The position numbers and the translations under genes were made by a program. The notes under the pieces are model-generated. The model did not search any database, was not told the origin of the DNA, and saw only the letters and a program-made list of their open reading frames with translations. From Clusia tigrina (lineage: Eukaryota; Arthropoda; Insecta; Diptera; Clusiidae), in contig OV050033.1 in assembly GCA_920105625.2 (NCBI GenBank), positions 96,970,280 through 97,034,279 on the forward strand: DNA of 64,000 nucleotides, written 5' to 3'. Below, one piece after another: positions 1 through 13,800 of the stretch (position 1 is its first letter; each line of letters begins with the position of its first letter).

Positions 1-3000
1 AATTATCAAAGTTTGCAACATACAAATGCTTGTAACTTTTTACTGGAGCGTCATAAAACCTTGATATTTTGTAACACTAAAGTACTCGAGCCTCTTGTCA
101 ATTTAAGCTATCGCTCAAAGCTATGCTACCCTTGATTCCCAAATCAAACACTGATAAAACTTCAAGTGGCCCTAACTTCTATACGGTACGTCCTACACCT
201 ATCAAAGTTTGCAACATACAAATGCTTGTAACTTTTTACTGGAGCGTCATAAAACCTTGATATTTTGTAACAATAAAGCACTCGAGCCTCTTGTCAATTT
301 AAGCTATCGTTCAAGGCTACGCTACCCTTGAGTCCCAAATCAAACACTGATAAAACTTCAAATGGCCCTAGCTTCTATACGGTACGTCCTACAATTATCA
401 AAGTTTGCAACATACAAATGCTTGTAACTTTTTACTGGAGCGTAAAAAAAACTTGAAACTTTGTAACACTAAAGTACGCGAGCCTCTTGTCAATTTAAGG
501 TATCGCTCAAAGCTATGCTACCCTTGATTCCCAAATCAAACACTGATAAAACTTCAAGTGGCCCTAACTTCTATACGGTACGTCCTACACCTATCAAAGC
601 TTCCAACATACAAATGCTTGTAGCTTTTTACTGGAGCGTCATAAAATTTTGAAACTTTGTAACACTAAAGTACGCGAGCCTCTTGTCAATTTAAGCTATC
701 GTTCAAGGCTACGCTACCCTTGAGTCCCAAATCAAACACTGATAAAACTTCAAATGGCCCTAGCTTCTATACGGTACGTCCTACAATTATCAAAGTTTGC
801 AACATACAAATGCTTGTAACTTTTTACTGGAGCGTCATAAAACCTTGATATTTTGTAACACTAAAGTACGCGAGCCTCTTGTCAATTTAAGCTATCGCTC
901 AAAGCTATGCTACCCTGGATTCCCAAATCAAACACTGATAAAACTTCAAGTGGCCCTAACTTCTATACGGTACGTCCTACACCTATCAAAGCTTCCAACA
1001 TACAAATGCTTTGAACTTTTTACTGGAGCGTCATAAAACCTTGAAATTTTGTAACAATAAAGCACTCGAGCCTCTTGTCAATTTAAGCTATCGTTCAAGG
1101 CTACGCTACCCTTGAGTCCCAAATCAAACACTGATAAAACTTCAAGTGGCCCTAACTTCTATACGGTACGTCCTACACCTATCAAAGCTTCCAACATACA
1201 AATGCTTTGAACTTTTTACTGGAGCGTCATAAAACCTTGAAATTTTGTAACAATAAAGCACTCGAGCCTCTTGTCAATTTAAGCTATCGTTCAAGGCTAT
1301 GCTACCCTTGATTCCCAAATCAAACACTGATAAAACTTCAAGTGGCCCTAACTTCTATACGGTACGTCCTACAATTATCAAAGTTTGCAACATACAAATG
1401 CTTGTAACTTTTTACTGGAGCGTCATAAAACCTTGATATTTTGTAACACTAAAGTACGCGAGCCTCTTGTCAATTTAAGCTATCGCTCAAAGCTATGCTA
1501 CCCTTGATTCCCAAATCAAACACTGATAAAACTTCAAGTGGCCCTAACTTCTATACGGTACGTCCTACACCTATCAAAGTTTGCAACATACAAATGCTTG
1601 TAACTTTTTACTGGAGCGTCATAAAACCTTGATATTTTGTAACAATAAAGCACTCGAGCCTCTTGTCAATTTAAGCTATCGTTCAAGGCTACGCTACTCT
1701 TGAGTCCCAAATCAAACACTGATAAAACTTCAAATGGCCCTAGCTTCTATACGGTACGTCCTACAATTATCAAAGTTTGCAACATACAAATGCTTGTAAC
1801 TTTTTACTGGAGCGTAAAAAAAACTTGAAACTTTGTAACACTAAAGTACGCGAGCCTCTTGTCAATTTAAGCTATCGTTCAAGGCTACGCTACCCTTGAG
1901 TCCCAAATCAAACACTGATAAAACTTCAAATGGCCCTAGCTTCTATACGGTACGTCCTACACCTATCAAAGTTTGCAACATACAAATGCTTGTAACTTTT
2001 TACTGGAGCGTCATAAAACCTTGATATTTTGTAACAATAAAGCACTCGAGCCTCTTGTCAATTTAAGCTATCGTTCAAGGCTACGCTACCCTTGAGTCCC
2101 AAATCAAACACTGATAAAACTTCAAATGGCCCTAGCTTCTATACGGTACGTCCAACAATTATCAAAGTTTGCAACATACAAATGCTTGTAACTTTTTACT
2201 GGAGCGTAAAAAAAACTTGAAACTTTGTAACACTAAAGTACGCGAGCCTCTTGTCAATTTAAGCTATCGTTCAAGGCTACGCTACCCTTGAGTCCCAAAT
2301 CAAACACTGATAAAACTTCAAATGGCCCTAGCTTCTATACGGTACGTCCTACAATTATCAAAGCTTCCAACATACAAATGCTTTGAACTTTTTACTGGAG
2401 CGTCATAAAACCTTGAAATTTTGTAACAATAAAGCACTCGAGCCTCTTGTCAATTTAAGCTATCGTTCAAGGCTACGCTACCCTTGAGTCCCAAATCAAA
2501 CACTGATAAAACTTCAAATGGCCCAAACTTCTATACGGTACGTCCTACAATTATCAAAGTTTGCAACATACAAATGCTTGTGACTTTTTACTGGAGCGTC
2601 ATAAAACCTTGAAACTTTGTAACACTAAAGTACGCGAGCCTCTTGTCAATTTAAGCTATCGATCAAAGCTATGCTACGCTTGATTCCCAAATCAAACACT
2701 GATAAAACTTCAAGTGGCCCTAACTTCTATACGGTACGTCCTACACCTATCAAAGTTTGCAACATACAAATGCTTGTAACTTTTTACTGGAGCGTCATAA
2801 AACCTTGAAATTTTGTAACACTAAAGTACGCGAGCCTCTTGTCAATTTAAGCTATCGCTCAAAGCTATGCTACCCTTGATTCCCAAATCAAACACTGATA
2901 AAACTTCAAGTGGCCCTAACTTCTATACGGTACGTCCTACAATTATCAAAGTTTGCAACATACAAATGCTTGTAACTTTTTACTGGAGCGTCATAAAACC

Positions 3001-4912
3001 TTGATATTTTGTAACACTAAAGTACGCGAGCCTCTTGTCAATTTAAGCTATCGCTCAAAGCTATGCTACCCTTGATTCCCAAATCAAACACTGATAAAAC
3101 TTCAAGTGGCCCTAACTTCTATACGGTACGTCCTACACCTATCAAAGCTTCCAACATACAAATGCTTTGAACTTTTTACTGGAGCGTCATAAAACCTTGA
3201 AATTTTGTAACAATAAAGCACTCGAGCCTCTTGTCAATTTAAGCTATCGTTCAAGGCTACGCTACCCTTGACTCCCAAATCAAACACTGATAAAACTTCA
3301 AATGGCCCTAGCTTCTATACGGTACGTCCTACAATTATCAAAGCTTCCAACATACAAATGCTTTGAACTTTTTACTGGAGCGTCATAAAACCTTGAAATT
3401 TTGTAACAATAAAGCACTCGAGCCTCTTGTCAATTTAAGCTATAGTTCAAAGCTACGCTACCCTTGAGTCCCAAATCAAACACTGATAAAGCTTCAAATG
3501 GCCCAAACTTCTATACGGTACGTCCTACAATTATCAAAGTTTGCAACATACAAATGCTTGTAACTTTTTACTGGAGCGTAAAAAAACCTTGAAATTTTGT
3601 AACACCAAAGTACGCGAGCCTCTTGTCAATTTAAGCTATCGCTCTAAGCTATGCTACCCTTGATTCCCAAATCAAACACTGATAAAACTTCAAGTGGCCA
3701 TAACTTCTATACGGTACGTCCTACAATTATCAAAGTTTGCAACATACAAATGCTTGTAACTTTTTACTGGAGCGTCATAAAACCTTGATATTTTGTAACA
3801 ATAAAGCACTCGAGCCTCTTGTCAATTTAAGCTATCGTTCAAGGCTACGCTACCCTTGAGTCCCAAATCAAACACTGATAAAACTTCAAATGGCCCTAGC
3901 TTCTATACGGTACGTCCTACAATTATCAAAGTTTGCAACATACAAATGCTTGTAACTTTTTACTGGAGCGTCATAAAACCTTGATATTTTGTAACAATAA
4001 AGCACTCGAGCCTCTTGTCAATTTAAGCTATCGCTCAAAGCTATGCTACCCTTGATTCCCAAATCAAACACTGATAAAACTTCAAGTGGCCCTAACTTCT
4101 ATACGGTACGTCCTACACCTATCAAAGTTTGCAACATACAAATGCTTGTAACTTTTTACTGGAGCGTCATAAAACCTTGAAATTTTGTAACAATAAAGCA
4201 CTCGAGCCTCTTGTCAATTTAAGTTATCGTTCAAGGCTACGCTACCCTGGAGTCCCAAATCAAACACTGATAAAACTTCAAATGGCCCTAGCTTCTATAC
4301 GGTACGTCCTACAATTATCAAAGTTTGCAACATACAAATGCTTGTAACTTTTTACTGGAGCGTAAAAAAAACTTGAAACTTTGTAACACTAAAGTACGCG
4401 AGCCTCTTGTCAATTTAAGCTATCGCTCAAAGCTATGCTACCCTTGATTCCCAAATCAAACACTGATAAAACTTCAAGTGGCCCTAACTTCTATACGGTA
4501 CGTCCTACACCTATCAAAGCTTCCAACATACAAATGCTTTGAACTTTTTACTGGAGCGTCATAAAACCTTGAAATTTTGTAACAATAAAGCACTCGAGCC
4601 TCTTGTCAATTTAAGCTATCGTTCAAGGCTACGCTACCCTTGAGTCCCAAATCAAACACTGATAAAACTTCAAATGGCCCTAGCTTCTATACGGTACGTC
4701 CTACAATTATCAAAGTTTGCAACATACAAATGCTTGTAACTTTTTACTGGAGCGTAAAAAAAACTTGAAACTTTGTAACACTAAAGTACGCGAGCCTCTT
4801 GTCAATTTAAGCTATCGCTCAAAGCTATGCTACCCTTGATTCCCAAATCAAACACTGATAAAACTTCAAGTGGCCCTAACTTCTATACGGTACGTCCTAC
4901 ACCTATCAAAGT
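1..4912 (+). repeat. Mixed A/B/C zone, left part of window
   Basis: This stretch has about 25 units with frequent C heads and many hybrids. The first unit, for instance, has B-like TTGATATTTTG followed by A-like CACTAAAG, CTCGAG and GCTCAAAGC. Start variants AATTATC and ACCTATC are interspersed. The A8 tract is reduced to seven A's followed by CC at about 3578. No clear repeat above the dimer is visible inside it, but large parts match 21.8-24.9 kb (see the long duplication). No gene or other element is seen. Confidence 0.85.
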
Positions 4913-7900
4913 TTGCAACATACAAATGCTTGTAACTTTTTACTGGAGCGTCATAAAACCTTGATATTTTGTAACAATAAAGCACTCGAGCCTCTTGTCA
5001 ATTTAAGCTATCGTTCAAGGCAACGCTACCCTTGAGTTCCAAATCAAACACTGATAAAACTTCAAGTGGCCCTAACTTCTATACGGTACGTCCTACACCT
5101 ATCAAAGTTTGCAACATACAAATGCTTGTAACTTTTTACTGGAGCGTAAAAAAAACTTGAAACTTTGTAACACTAAAGTACGCGAGCCTCTTGTCAATTT
5201 AAGCTATCGCTGAAAGCTATGCTACCCTTGATTCCCAAATCAAACACTGATAAAACTTCAAGTGGCCCAAACTTCTATACGGTACGTCCTACACCTATCA
5301 AAGTTTGCAACATACAAATGCTTGTAACTTTTTACTGGAGCGTCATAAAACCTTGATATTTTGTAACAATAAAGCACTCGAGCCTCTTGTCAATTTAAGC
5401 TATCGTTCAAGGCTACGCTACCCTTGAGTCCCAAATCAAAGACTGATAAAACTTCAAATGGCCCTAGCTTCTATACGGTACGTCCTACACCTATCAAAGT
5501 TTGCAACATACAAATGCTTGTAACTTTTTACTGGAGCGTAAAAAAAACTTGAAACTTTGTAACACTAAAGTACGCGAGACTCTTGTCAATTTAAGCTATC
5601 GTTCAAAGCTATGCTACCCTTGATTTCCAAATCAAACACTGATAAAACTTCAAGTGGCCCTAACTTCTATACGGTACGTCCTACACCTATCAAAGTTTGC
5701 AACATACAAATGCTTGTAACTTTTTACTGGAGCGTCATAAAACCTTGATATTTTGTAACAATAAAGCACTCGAGCCTCTTGTCAATTTAAGCTATCGTTC
5801 AAGGCTACGCTACCCTTGAGTCCCAAATCAAACACTGATAAAACTTCAAGTGGCCCTAACTTCTATACGGTACGTCCTACACCTATCAAAGTTTGCAACA
5901 TACAAATGCTTGTAACTTTTTACTGGAGCGTCATAAAACCTTGATATTTTGTAACAATAAAGCACTCGAGCCTCTTGTCAATTTAAGCTATCGTTCAAGG
6001 CTACGCTACCCTTGAGTCCCAAATCGAACACTGATAAAACTTCAAGTGGCCCTAACTTCTATACGGTATGTCCTACACCTATCAAAGTTTGCAACATACA
6101 AATGCTTGTAACTTTTTACTGGAGCGTAAAAAAAACTTGAAACTTTGTAACACTAAAGTACGCGAGCCTCTTGTCAATTTAAGCTATCGCTCAAAGCTAT
6201 GCTACCCTTGATTCCCAAATCAAACACTGATAAAACTTCAAGTGGCCCTAACTTCTATACGGTACGTCCTACACCTATCAAAGTTTGCAACATACAAATG
6301 CTCGTAACTTTTTACTGGAGCGTCATAAAACCTTGATATTTTGTAACAATAAAGCACTCGAGCCTCTTGTCAATTTAAGCTATCGTTCAAGGCTACGCTA
6401 CCCTTGAGTCCCAAATCAAACACTGATAAAACTTCAAGTGGCCCTAACTTCTATACGGTACGTCCTACACCTATCAAAGTTTGCAACATACAAATGCTTG
6501 TAACTTTTTACTGGAGCGTAAAAAAAACTTGAAACTTTGTAACACTAAAGTACGCGAGCCTCTTGTCAATTTAAGCTATCGTTCAAAGCTATGCTACCCT
6601 TGATTTCCAAATCAAACACTGATAAAACTTCAAGTGGCCCTAACTTCTATACGGTACGTCCTACACCTATCAAAGTTTGCAACATACAAATGCTTGTAAC
6701 TTTTTACTGGAGCGTCATAAAACCTTGATATTTTGTAACAATAAAGCACTCGAGCCTCTTGTCAATTTAAGCTATCGTTCAAGGCTACGCTACCCTTGAG
6801 TCCCAAATCAAACACTGATAAAACTTCAAGTGGCCCTAACTTCTATACGGTACGTCCTACACCTATCAAAGTTTGCAACATACAAATGTTTGTAACTTTT
6901 TACTGGAGCGTCATAAAACCTTGATATTTTGTAACAATAAAGCACTCGAGCCTCTTGTCAATTTAAGCTATCGTTCAAGGCTACGCTACCCTTGAGTCCC
7001 AAATCAAACACTGATAAAACTTCAAGTGGCCCTAACTTCTATACGGTACGTCCTACACCTATCAAAGTTTGCAACATACAAATGCTTGTAACTTTTTACT
7101 GGAGCGTAAAAAAAACTTGAAACTTTGTAACACTAAAGTACGCGAGCCTCTTGTCAATTTAAGCTATCGCTCAAAGCTATGCTACCCTTGATTCCCAAAT
7201 CAAACACTGATAAAACTTCAAGTGGCCCTAACTTCTATACGGTACGTCCTACACCTATCAAAGTTTGCAACATACAAATGCTTGTAACTTTTTACTGGAG
7301 CGTCATAAAACCTTGATATTTTGTAACAATAAAGCACTCGAGCCTCTTGTCAATTTAAGCTATCGTTCAAGGCAACGCTACCCTTGAGTTCCAAATCAAA
7401 CACTGATAAAACTTCAAGTGGCCCTTACTTCTATACGGTACGTCCTACACCTATCAAAGTTTGCAACATACAAATGCTTGTAACTTTTTACTGGAGCGTA
7501 AAAAAAACTTGAAACTTTGTAACACTAAAGTACGCGAGCCTCTTGTCAATTTAAGCTATCGCTGAAAGCTATGCTACCCTTGATTCCCAAATCAAACACT
7601 GATAAAACTTCAAGTGGCCCAAACTTCTATACGGTACGTCCTACACCTATCAAAGTTTGCAACATACAAATGCTTGTAACTTTTTACTGGAGCGTCATAA
7701 AACCTTGATATTTTGTAACAATAAAGCACTCGAGCCTCTTGTCAATTTAAGCTATCGTTCAAGGCTACGCTACCCTTGAGTCCCAAATCAAAGACTGATA
7801 AAACTTCAAATGGCCCTAGCTTCTATACGGTACGTCCTACACCTATCAAAGTTTGCAACATACAAATGCTTGTAACTTTTTACTGGAGCGTAAAAAAAAC

Positions 7901-9722
7901 TTGAAACTTTGTAACACTAAAGTACGCGAGCCTCTTGTCAATTTAAGCTATCGTTCAAAGCTATGCTACCCTTGATTTCCAAATCAAACACTGATAAAAC
8001 TTCAAGTGGCCCTAACTTCTATACGGTACGTCCTACACCTATCAAAGTTTGCAACATACAAATGCTTGTAACTTTTTACTGGAGCGTCATAAAACCTTGA
8101 TATTTTGTAACAATAAAGCACTCGAGCCTCTTGTCAATTTAAGCTATCGTTCAAGGCTACGCTACCCTTGAGTCCCAAATCAAACACTGATAAAACTTCA
8201 AGTGGCCCTAACTTCTATACGGTACGTCCTACACCTATCAAAGTTTGCAACATACAAATGCTTGTAACTTTTTACTGGAGCGTCATAAAACCTTGATATT
8301 TTGTAACAATAAAGCACTCGAGCCTCTTGTCAATTTAAGCTATCGTTCAAGGCTACGCTACCCTTGAGTCCCAAATCGAACACTGATAAAACTTCAAGTG
8401 GCCCTAACTTCTATACGGTATGTCCTACACCTATCAAAGTTTGCAACATACAAATGCTTGTAACTTTTTACTGGAGCGTAAAAACTTGAAACTTTGTAAC
8501 ACTAAAGTACGCGAGCCTCTTGTCAATTTAAGCTATCGCTCAAAGCTATGCTACCCTTGATTCCCAAATCAAACACTGATAAAACTTCAAGTGGCCCTAA
8601 CTTCTATACGGTACGTCCTACACCTATCAAAGTTTGCAACATACAAATGCTCGTAACTTTTTACTGGAGCGTCATAAAACCTTGATATTTTGTAACAATA
8701 AAGCACTCGAGCCTCTTGTCAATTTAAGCTATCGTTCAAGGCTACGCTACCCTTGAGTCCCAAATCAAACACTGATAAAACTTCAAGTGGCCCTAACTTC
8801 TATACGGTACGTCCTACACCTATCAAAGTTTGCAACATACAAATGCTTGTAACTTTTTACTGGAGCGTAAAAAAAACTTGAAACTTTGTAACACTAAAGT
8901 ACGCGAGCCTCTTGTCAATTTAAGCTATCGTTCAAAGCTATGCTACCCTTGATTTCCAAATCAAACACTGATAAAACTTCAAGTGGCCCTAACTTCTATA
9001 CGGTACGTCCTACACCTATCAAAGTTTGCAACATACAAATGCTTGTAACTTTTTACTGGAGCGTCATAAAACCTTGATATTTTGTAACAATAAAGCACTC
9101 GAGCCTCTTGTCAATTTAAGCTATCGTTCAAGGCTACGCTACCCTTGAGTCCCAAATCAAACACTGATAAAACTTCAAGTGGCCCTAACTTCTATACGGT
9201 ATGTCCTACACCTATCAAAGTTTGCAACATACAAATGTTTGTAACTTTTTACTGGAGCGTCATAAAACCTTGATATTTTGTAACAATAAAGCACTCGAGC
9301 CTCTTGTCAATTTAAGCTATCGTTCAAGGCTACGCTACCCTTGAGTCCCAAATCAAACACTGATAAAACTTCAAGTGGCCCTAACTTCTATACGGTACGT
9401 CCTACACCTATCAAAGTTTGCAACATACAAATGCTTGTAACTTTTTACTGGAGCGTAAAAAAAACTTGAAACTTTGTAACACTAAAGTACGCGAGCCTCT
9501 TGTCAATTTAAGCTATCGCTCAAAGCTATGCTACCCTTGATTCCCAAATCAAACACTGATAAAACTTCAAGTGGCCCTAACTTCTATACGGTACGTCCTA
9601 CACCTATCAAAGTTTGCAACATACAAATGCTTGTAACTTTTTACTGGAGCGTCATAAAACCTTGATATTTTGTAACAATAAAGCACTCGAGCCTCTTGTC
9701 AATTTAAGCTATCGTTCAAGGC
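4913..9722 (+). repeat. Tandem pair of 12-unit (2352-bp) higher-order repeats
   Basis: Private variants recur at exactly 12 units. GGCAACGC occurs at 5019 and 7371, the GACTG variant at 5441 and 7793, and the CGAAC variant (AAATCGAAC) at 6026 and 8378. TGATTTCC occurs at 6601 and 8950, and ACAAATGTTTG near 6882 and 9231; these last two pairs are 2349 apart because copy 2 lost three bases at about 8478. Unit order in each copy reads B A B A B B A B A B B A. Copy 1 spans about 4913-7264 and copy 2 about 7265-9.6 kb. Boundaries are good to about one unit. Confidence 0.9.
8476..8489 (+). repeat. A-tract contracted from 8 to 5 in copy 2 of the 12-unit block
   Basis: The A unit here reads GCGTAAAAACTTG, three A's shorter than the canonical A8. 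All marker spacings across this point are 2349 rather than 2352, which confirms a 3-base loss after the duplication. Confidence 0.9.
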
Positions 9723-10800
9723 TACGCTACCCTTGAGTCCCAAATCAAACACTGATAAAACTTCAAGTGGCCCTAACTTCTATACGGTACGTCCTACACC
9801 TATCAAAGTTTGCAACATACAAATGCTTGTAACTTTTTACTGGAGCGTAAAAAAAACTTGAAACTTTGTAACACTAAAGTACGCGAGCCTCTTGTCAATT
9901 TAAGCTATCGTTCAAAGCTATGCTACCCTTGATTCCCAAATCAAACACTAATAAAACTTCAAGTGGCCCTAACTTCTATACGGTACGTCCTACACCTATC
10001 AAAGTTTGCAACATACAAATGCTTGTAACTTTTTACTGGAGCGTCATTAAACCTTGATATTTTGTAACAATAAAGCACTCGAGCCTCTTGTCAATTTAAG
10101 CTATCGTTCAAGGCTACGCTACCCTTGAGTCCCAAATCAAACACTGATAAAACTTCAAGTGGCCCTAACTTCTATACGGTACGTCCTACACCTATCAAAG
10201 TTTGCAACATACAAATGCTTGTAACTTTTTACTGGAGCGTCATAAAACCTTGATATTTTGTAACAATAAAGCACTCGAGCCTCTTGTCAATTTAAGCTAT
10301 CGTTCAAGGCTACGCTACCCTTGAGTCCCAAATCAAACACTGATAAAACTTCAAGTGGCCCTAACTTCTATACGGTACGTCCTACACCTATCAAAGTTCG
10401 CAACATACAAATGCTTGTAACTTTTTACTGGAGCGTAAAAAAAACTTGAAACTTTGTAACACTAAAGTACGCGAGCCTCTTGTCAATTTAAGCTATCGCT
10501 CAAAGCTATGCTACCCTTGATTCCCAAATCAAACACTGATAAAACTTCAAGTGGCCCTAACTTCTATACGGTACGTCCTACACCTATCAAAGTTTGCAAC
10601 ATACAAATGCTTGTAACTTTTTACTGGAGCGTCATAAAACCTTGATATTTTGTAACAATAAAGCACTCGAGCCTCTTGTCAATTTAAGCTATCGTTCAAG
10701 GCTACGCTACCCTTGAGTCCCAAATCAAACACTGATAAAACTTCAAGTGGCCCTAACTTCTATACGGTACGTCCTACACCTATCAAAGTTTGCAACATAC
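9723..10800 (+). repeat. Regular A/B stretch between duplicated blocks
   Basis: About five and a half units of A and B type, with one B-B pair near 10.0-10.4 kb. Single private changes include ACTAATAAAAC near 9948 and AAGTTCGC near 10396. No C units, genes or inserted elements are seen. Confidence 0.85.
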
Positions 10801-13800
10801 AAATGCTTGTAACTTTTTACTGGAGCGTAAAAAAAACTTGAAGCTTTGTAACACTAAAGTACGCGAGCCTCTTGTCAATTTAAGCTATCGTTCAAAGCTA
10901 TGCTACCCTTAATTCCCAAATCAAACACTGATAAAACTTCAAGTGGCCCTAACTTCTATACGGTACATCCTACACCTATCAAAGTTTGCAACATACAAAT
11001 GCTTGTAACTTTTTACTGGAGCGTCATAAAACCTTGATATTTTGTAAGAATAAAGCACTCGAGCCTCTTGTCAATTTAAGCTATCGTTCAAGGCTACGCT
11101 ACCCTTGAGTCCCAAATCAAACACTGATAAAACTTCAAGTGGCCCTAACTTTTATACGGTACGTCCTACACCTATCAAAGTTTGCAACATACAAATGTTT
11201 GTAACTTTTTACTGGAGCGTAAAAAAAACTTGAAACTTTGTAACACTAAAGTACGCGAGCCTCTTGTGAATTTAAGTTATCGTTCAAGGCTACGCTACCC
11301 TTGAGTCCCAAATCAAACACTGATAAAACTTCAAGTGGCCCTAACTTCTATACGGTACGTCCTACACCTATCAAAGTTTGCAACATACAAATGCTTGTAA
11401 CTTTTTACTGGAGCGTAAAAAACTTGAAACTTTGTAACACTAAAGTACGCGAGCCTCTTGTCAATTTAAGCTATCGCTCAAAGCTATGCTACCCTTGATT
11501 CCCAAATCAAACACTGATAAAACTTCAAGTGGCCCTAACTTCTATACGGTACGTCCTACACCTATCAAAGTTTGCAACATACAAATGCTTGTAACTTTTT
11601 ACTGAAGCGTAAAAAAAACTTGAAACTTTGTAACAATAAAGCACTCGAGCCTCTTGTCAATTTAAGCTATCGTTCAAGGCTACGCTACCCTTGAGTCCCA
11701 AATCAAACACTGATAAAACTTCAAGTGGCCCTAACTTCTATACGGTACGTCCTACACCTATCAAAGTTTGCAACATACAAATGCTTGTAACTTTTTACTG
11801 GAGCGTAAAAAAAACTTGAAACTTTGTAACATTAAGTACGCGAGCCTCTTGTCAATTTAAGCTATCGTTCAAGGCTACGCTACCCTTGAATCCCAAATCA
11901 AACACTGATAAAATTTCAAGTGGCCCTAACTTCTATACGGTACGTCCTACACCTATCAAAGTTTGCAACATACAAATGCTTGTAACTTTTTACTGGAGCG
12001 TCATAAAGCCTTGATATTTTGTAACAATAAAGCACTCGAGCCTCTTGTCAATTTAAGTTATCGTTCAAGGCTACGCTACCCTTGAGTCCCAAATCAAACA
12101 CTGATAAAACTTCAAGTGGCCCTAACTTCTATACGGTACGTCCTACACCTATCAAAGTTTGCAACATACAAATGCTTGTAACTTTTTACTGGAGCGTAAA
12201 AAAAACTTGAAACTTTGTAACACTAAAGTACGCGAGCCTCTTGTCAATTTAAGCTATCGCTCAAAGCAATGCTACCCTTGATTCCCAAATCAAACACTGA
12301 TAAAACTTCAAGTGGCCCTAACTTCTATACGGTACGTCCTACACCTATCAAAGCTTCCAACATACAAATGCTTTGAACTTTTTACTGGAGCGTCATAAAA
12401 CCTTGAAATTTTGTAACAATAAAGCACTCGAGCCTCTTGTCAATTTAAGCTATCGTTCAAGGCTACGCTACCCTTGAGTCCCAAATCAAACACTGATAAA
12501 ACTTCAAATGGCCCTAGCTTCTATACGGTACGTCCTACAATTATCAAAGTTTGCAACATACAAATGCTTGTAACTTTTTACTGGAGCGTAAAAAAAACTT
12601 GAAACTTTGTAACACTAAAGTACGCGAGCCTCTTGTCAATTTAAGCTATCGCTCAAAGCTATGCTACCCTTGATTCCCAAATCAAACACTGATAAAACTT
12701 CAAGTGGCCCTAACTTCTATACGGTACGTCCTACACCTATCAAAGTTTGCAACATACAAATGCTTGTAACTTTTTACTGGAGCGTCATAAAACCTTGATA
12801 TTTTGTAACAATAAAGCACTCGAGCCTCTTGTCAATTTAAGCTATCGTTCAAGGCTACGCTACTCTTGAGTCCCAAATCAAACACTGATAAAACTTCAAG
12901 TGGCCCTAACTTCTATACGGTACGTCCTACACCTATCAAAGTTTGCAACATACAAATGCTTGTAACTTTTTACTGGAGCGTAAAAAAAACTTGAAACTTT
13001 GTAACACTAAAGTACGCGAGCCTCTTGTCAATTTAAGCTATCGTTCAAAGCTATGCTACCCTTAATTCCCAAATCAAACACTGATAAAACTTCAAGTGGC
13101 CCTAACTTCTATACGGTACATCCTACACCTATCAAAGTTTGCAACATACAAATGCTTGTAACTTTTTACTGAAGCGTCATAAAACCTTGATATTTTGTAA
13201 CAATAAAGCACTCGAGCCTCTTGTCAATTTAAGCTATCGTTCAAGGCTACGCTACCCTTGAGTCCCAAATCAAACACTGATAAAACTTCAAGTGGCCCTA
13301 ACTTTTATACGGTACGTCCTACACCTATCAAAGTTTGCAACATATAAATGTTTGTAACTTTTTACTGGAGCGTAAAAAAAACTTGAAACTTTGTAACACT
13401 AAAGTACGCGAGCCTCTTGTCAATTTAAGCTATCGTTCAAGGCTACGCTACCCTTGAGTCCCAAATCAAACACTGATAAAACATCAAGTGGCCCTAACTT
13501 CTATACGGTACGTCCTACACCTATCAAAGTTTGCAACATACAAATGCTTGTAACTTTTTACTGGAGAGTAAAAAAAACTTGAAACTTTGTAACACTAAAG
13601 TACGCGAGCCTCTTGTGAATTTAAGTTATCGTTCAAGGCTACGCTACCCTTGAGTCCCAAATCAAACACTGATAAAACTTCAAGTGGCCCTAACTTCTAT
13701 ACGGTACGTCCTACACCTATCAAAGTTTGCAACATACAAATGCTTGTAACTTTTTACTGGAGCGTAAAAAAAACTTGAAACTTTGTAACACTAAAGTACG

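Noticed and set aside
1..196. 196-bp unit as an internal dimer of 98 bp
   Set aside because: The two halves share only short matches such as ATCAAA and TAACTT at inconsistent spacing. The only internal repeat that holds is AAGCTAT twice, 13 bases apart.
797..1036. 79-codon open frame, repeated as a near-identical frame at 21762-22001
   Set aside because: It is a reading of the satellite across a unit boundary, made possible by CCCTGGATTCC in place of CCCTTGATTCC. It has no upstream signals, and its recurrence comes from the DNA duplication rather than protein conservation.
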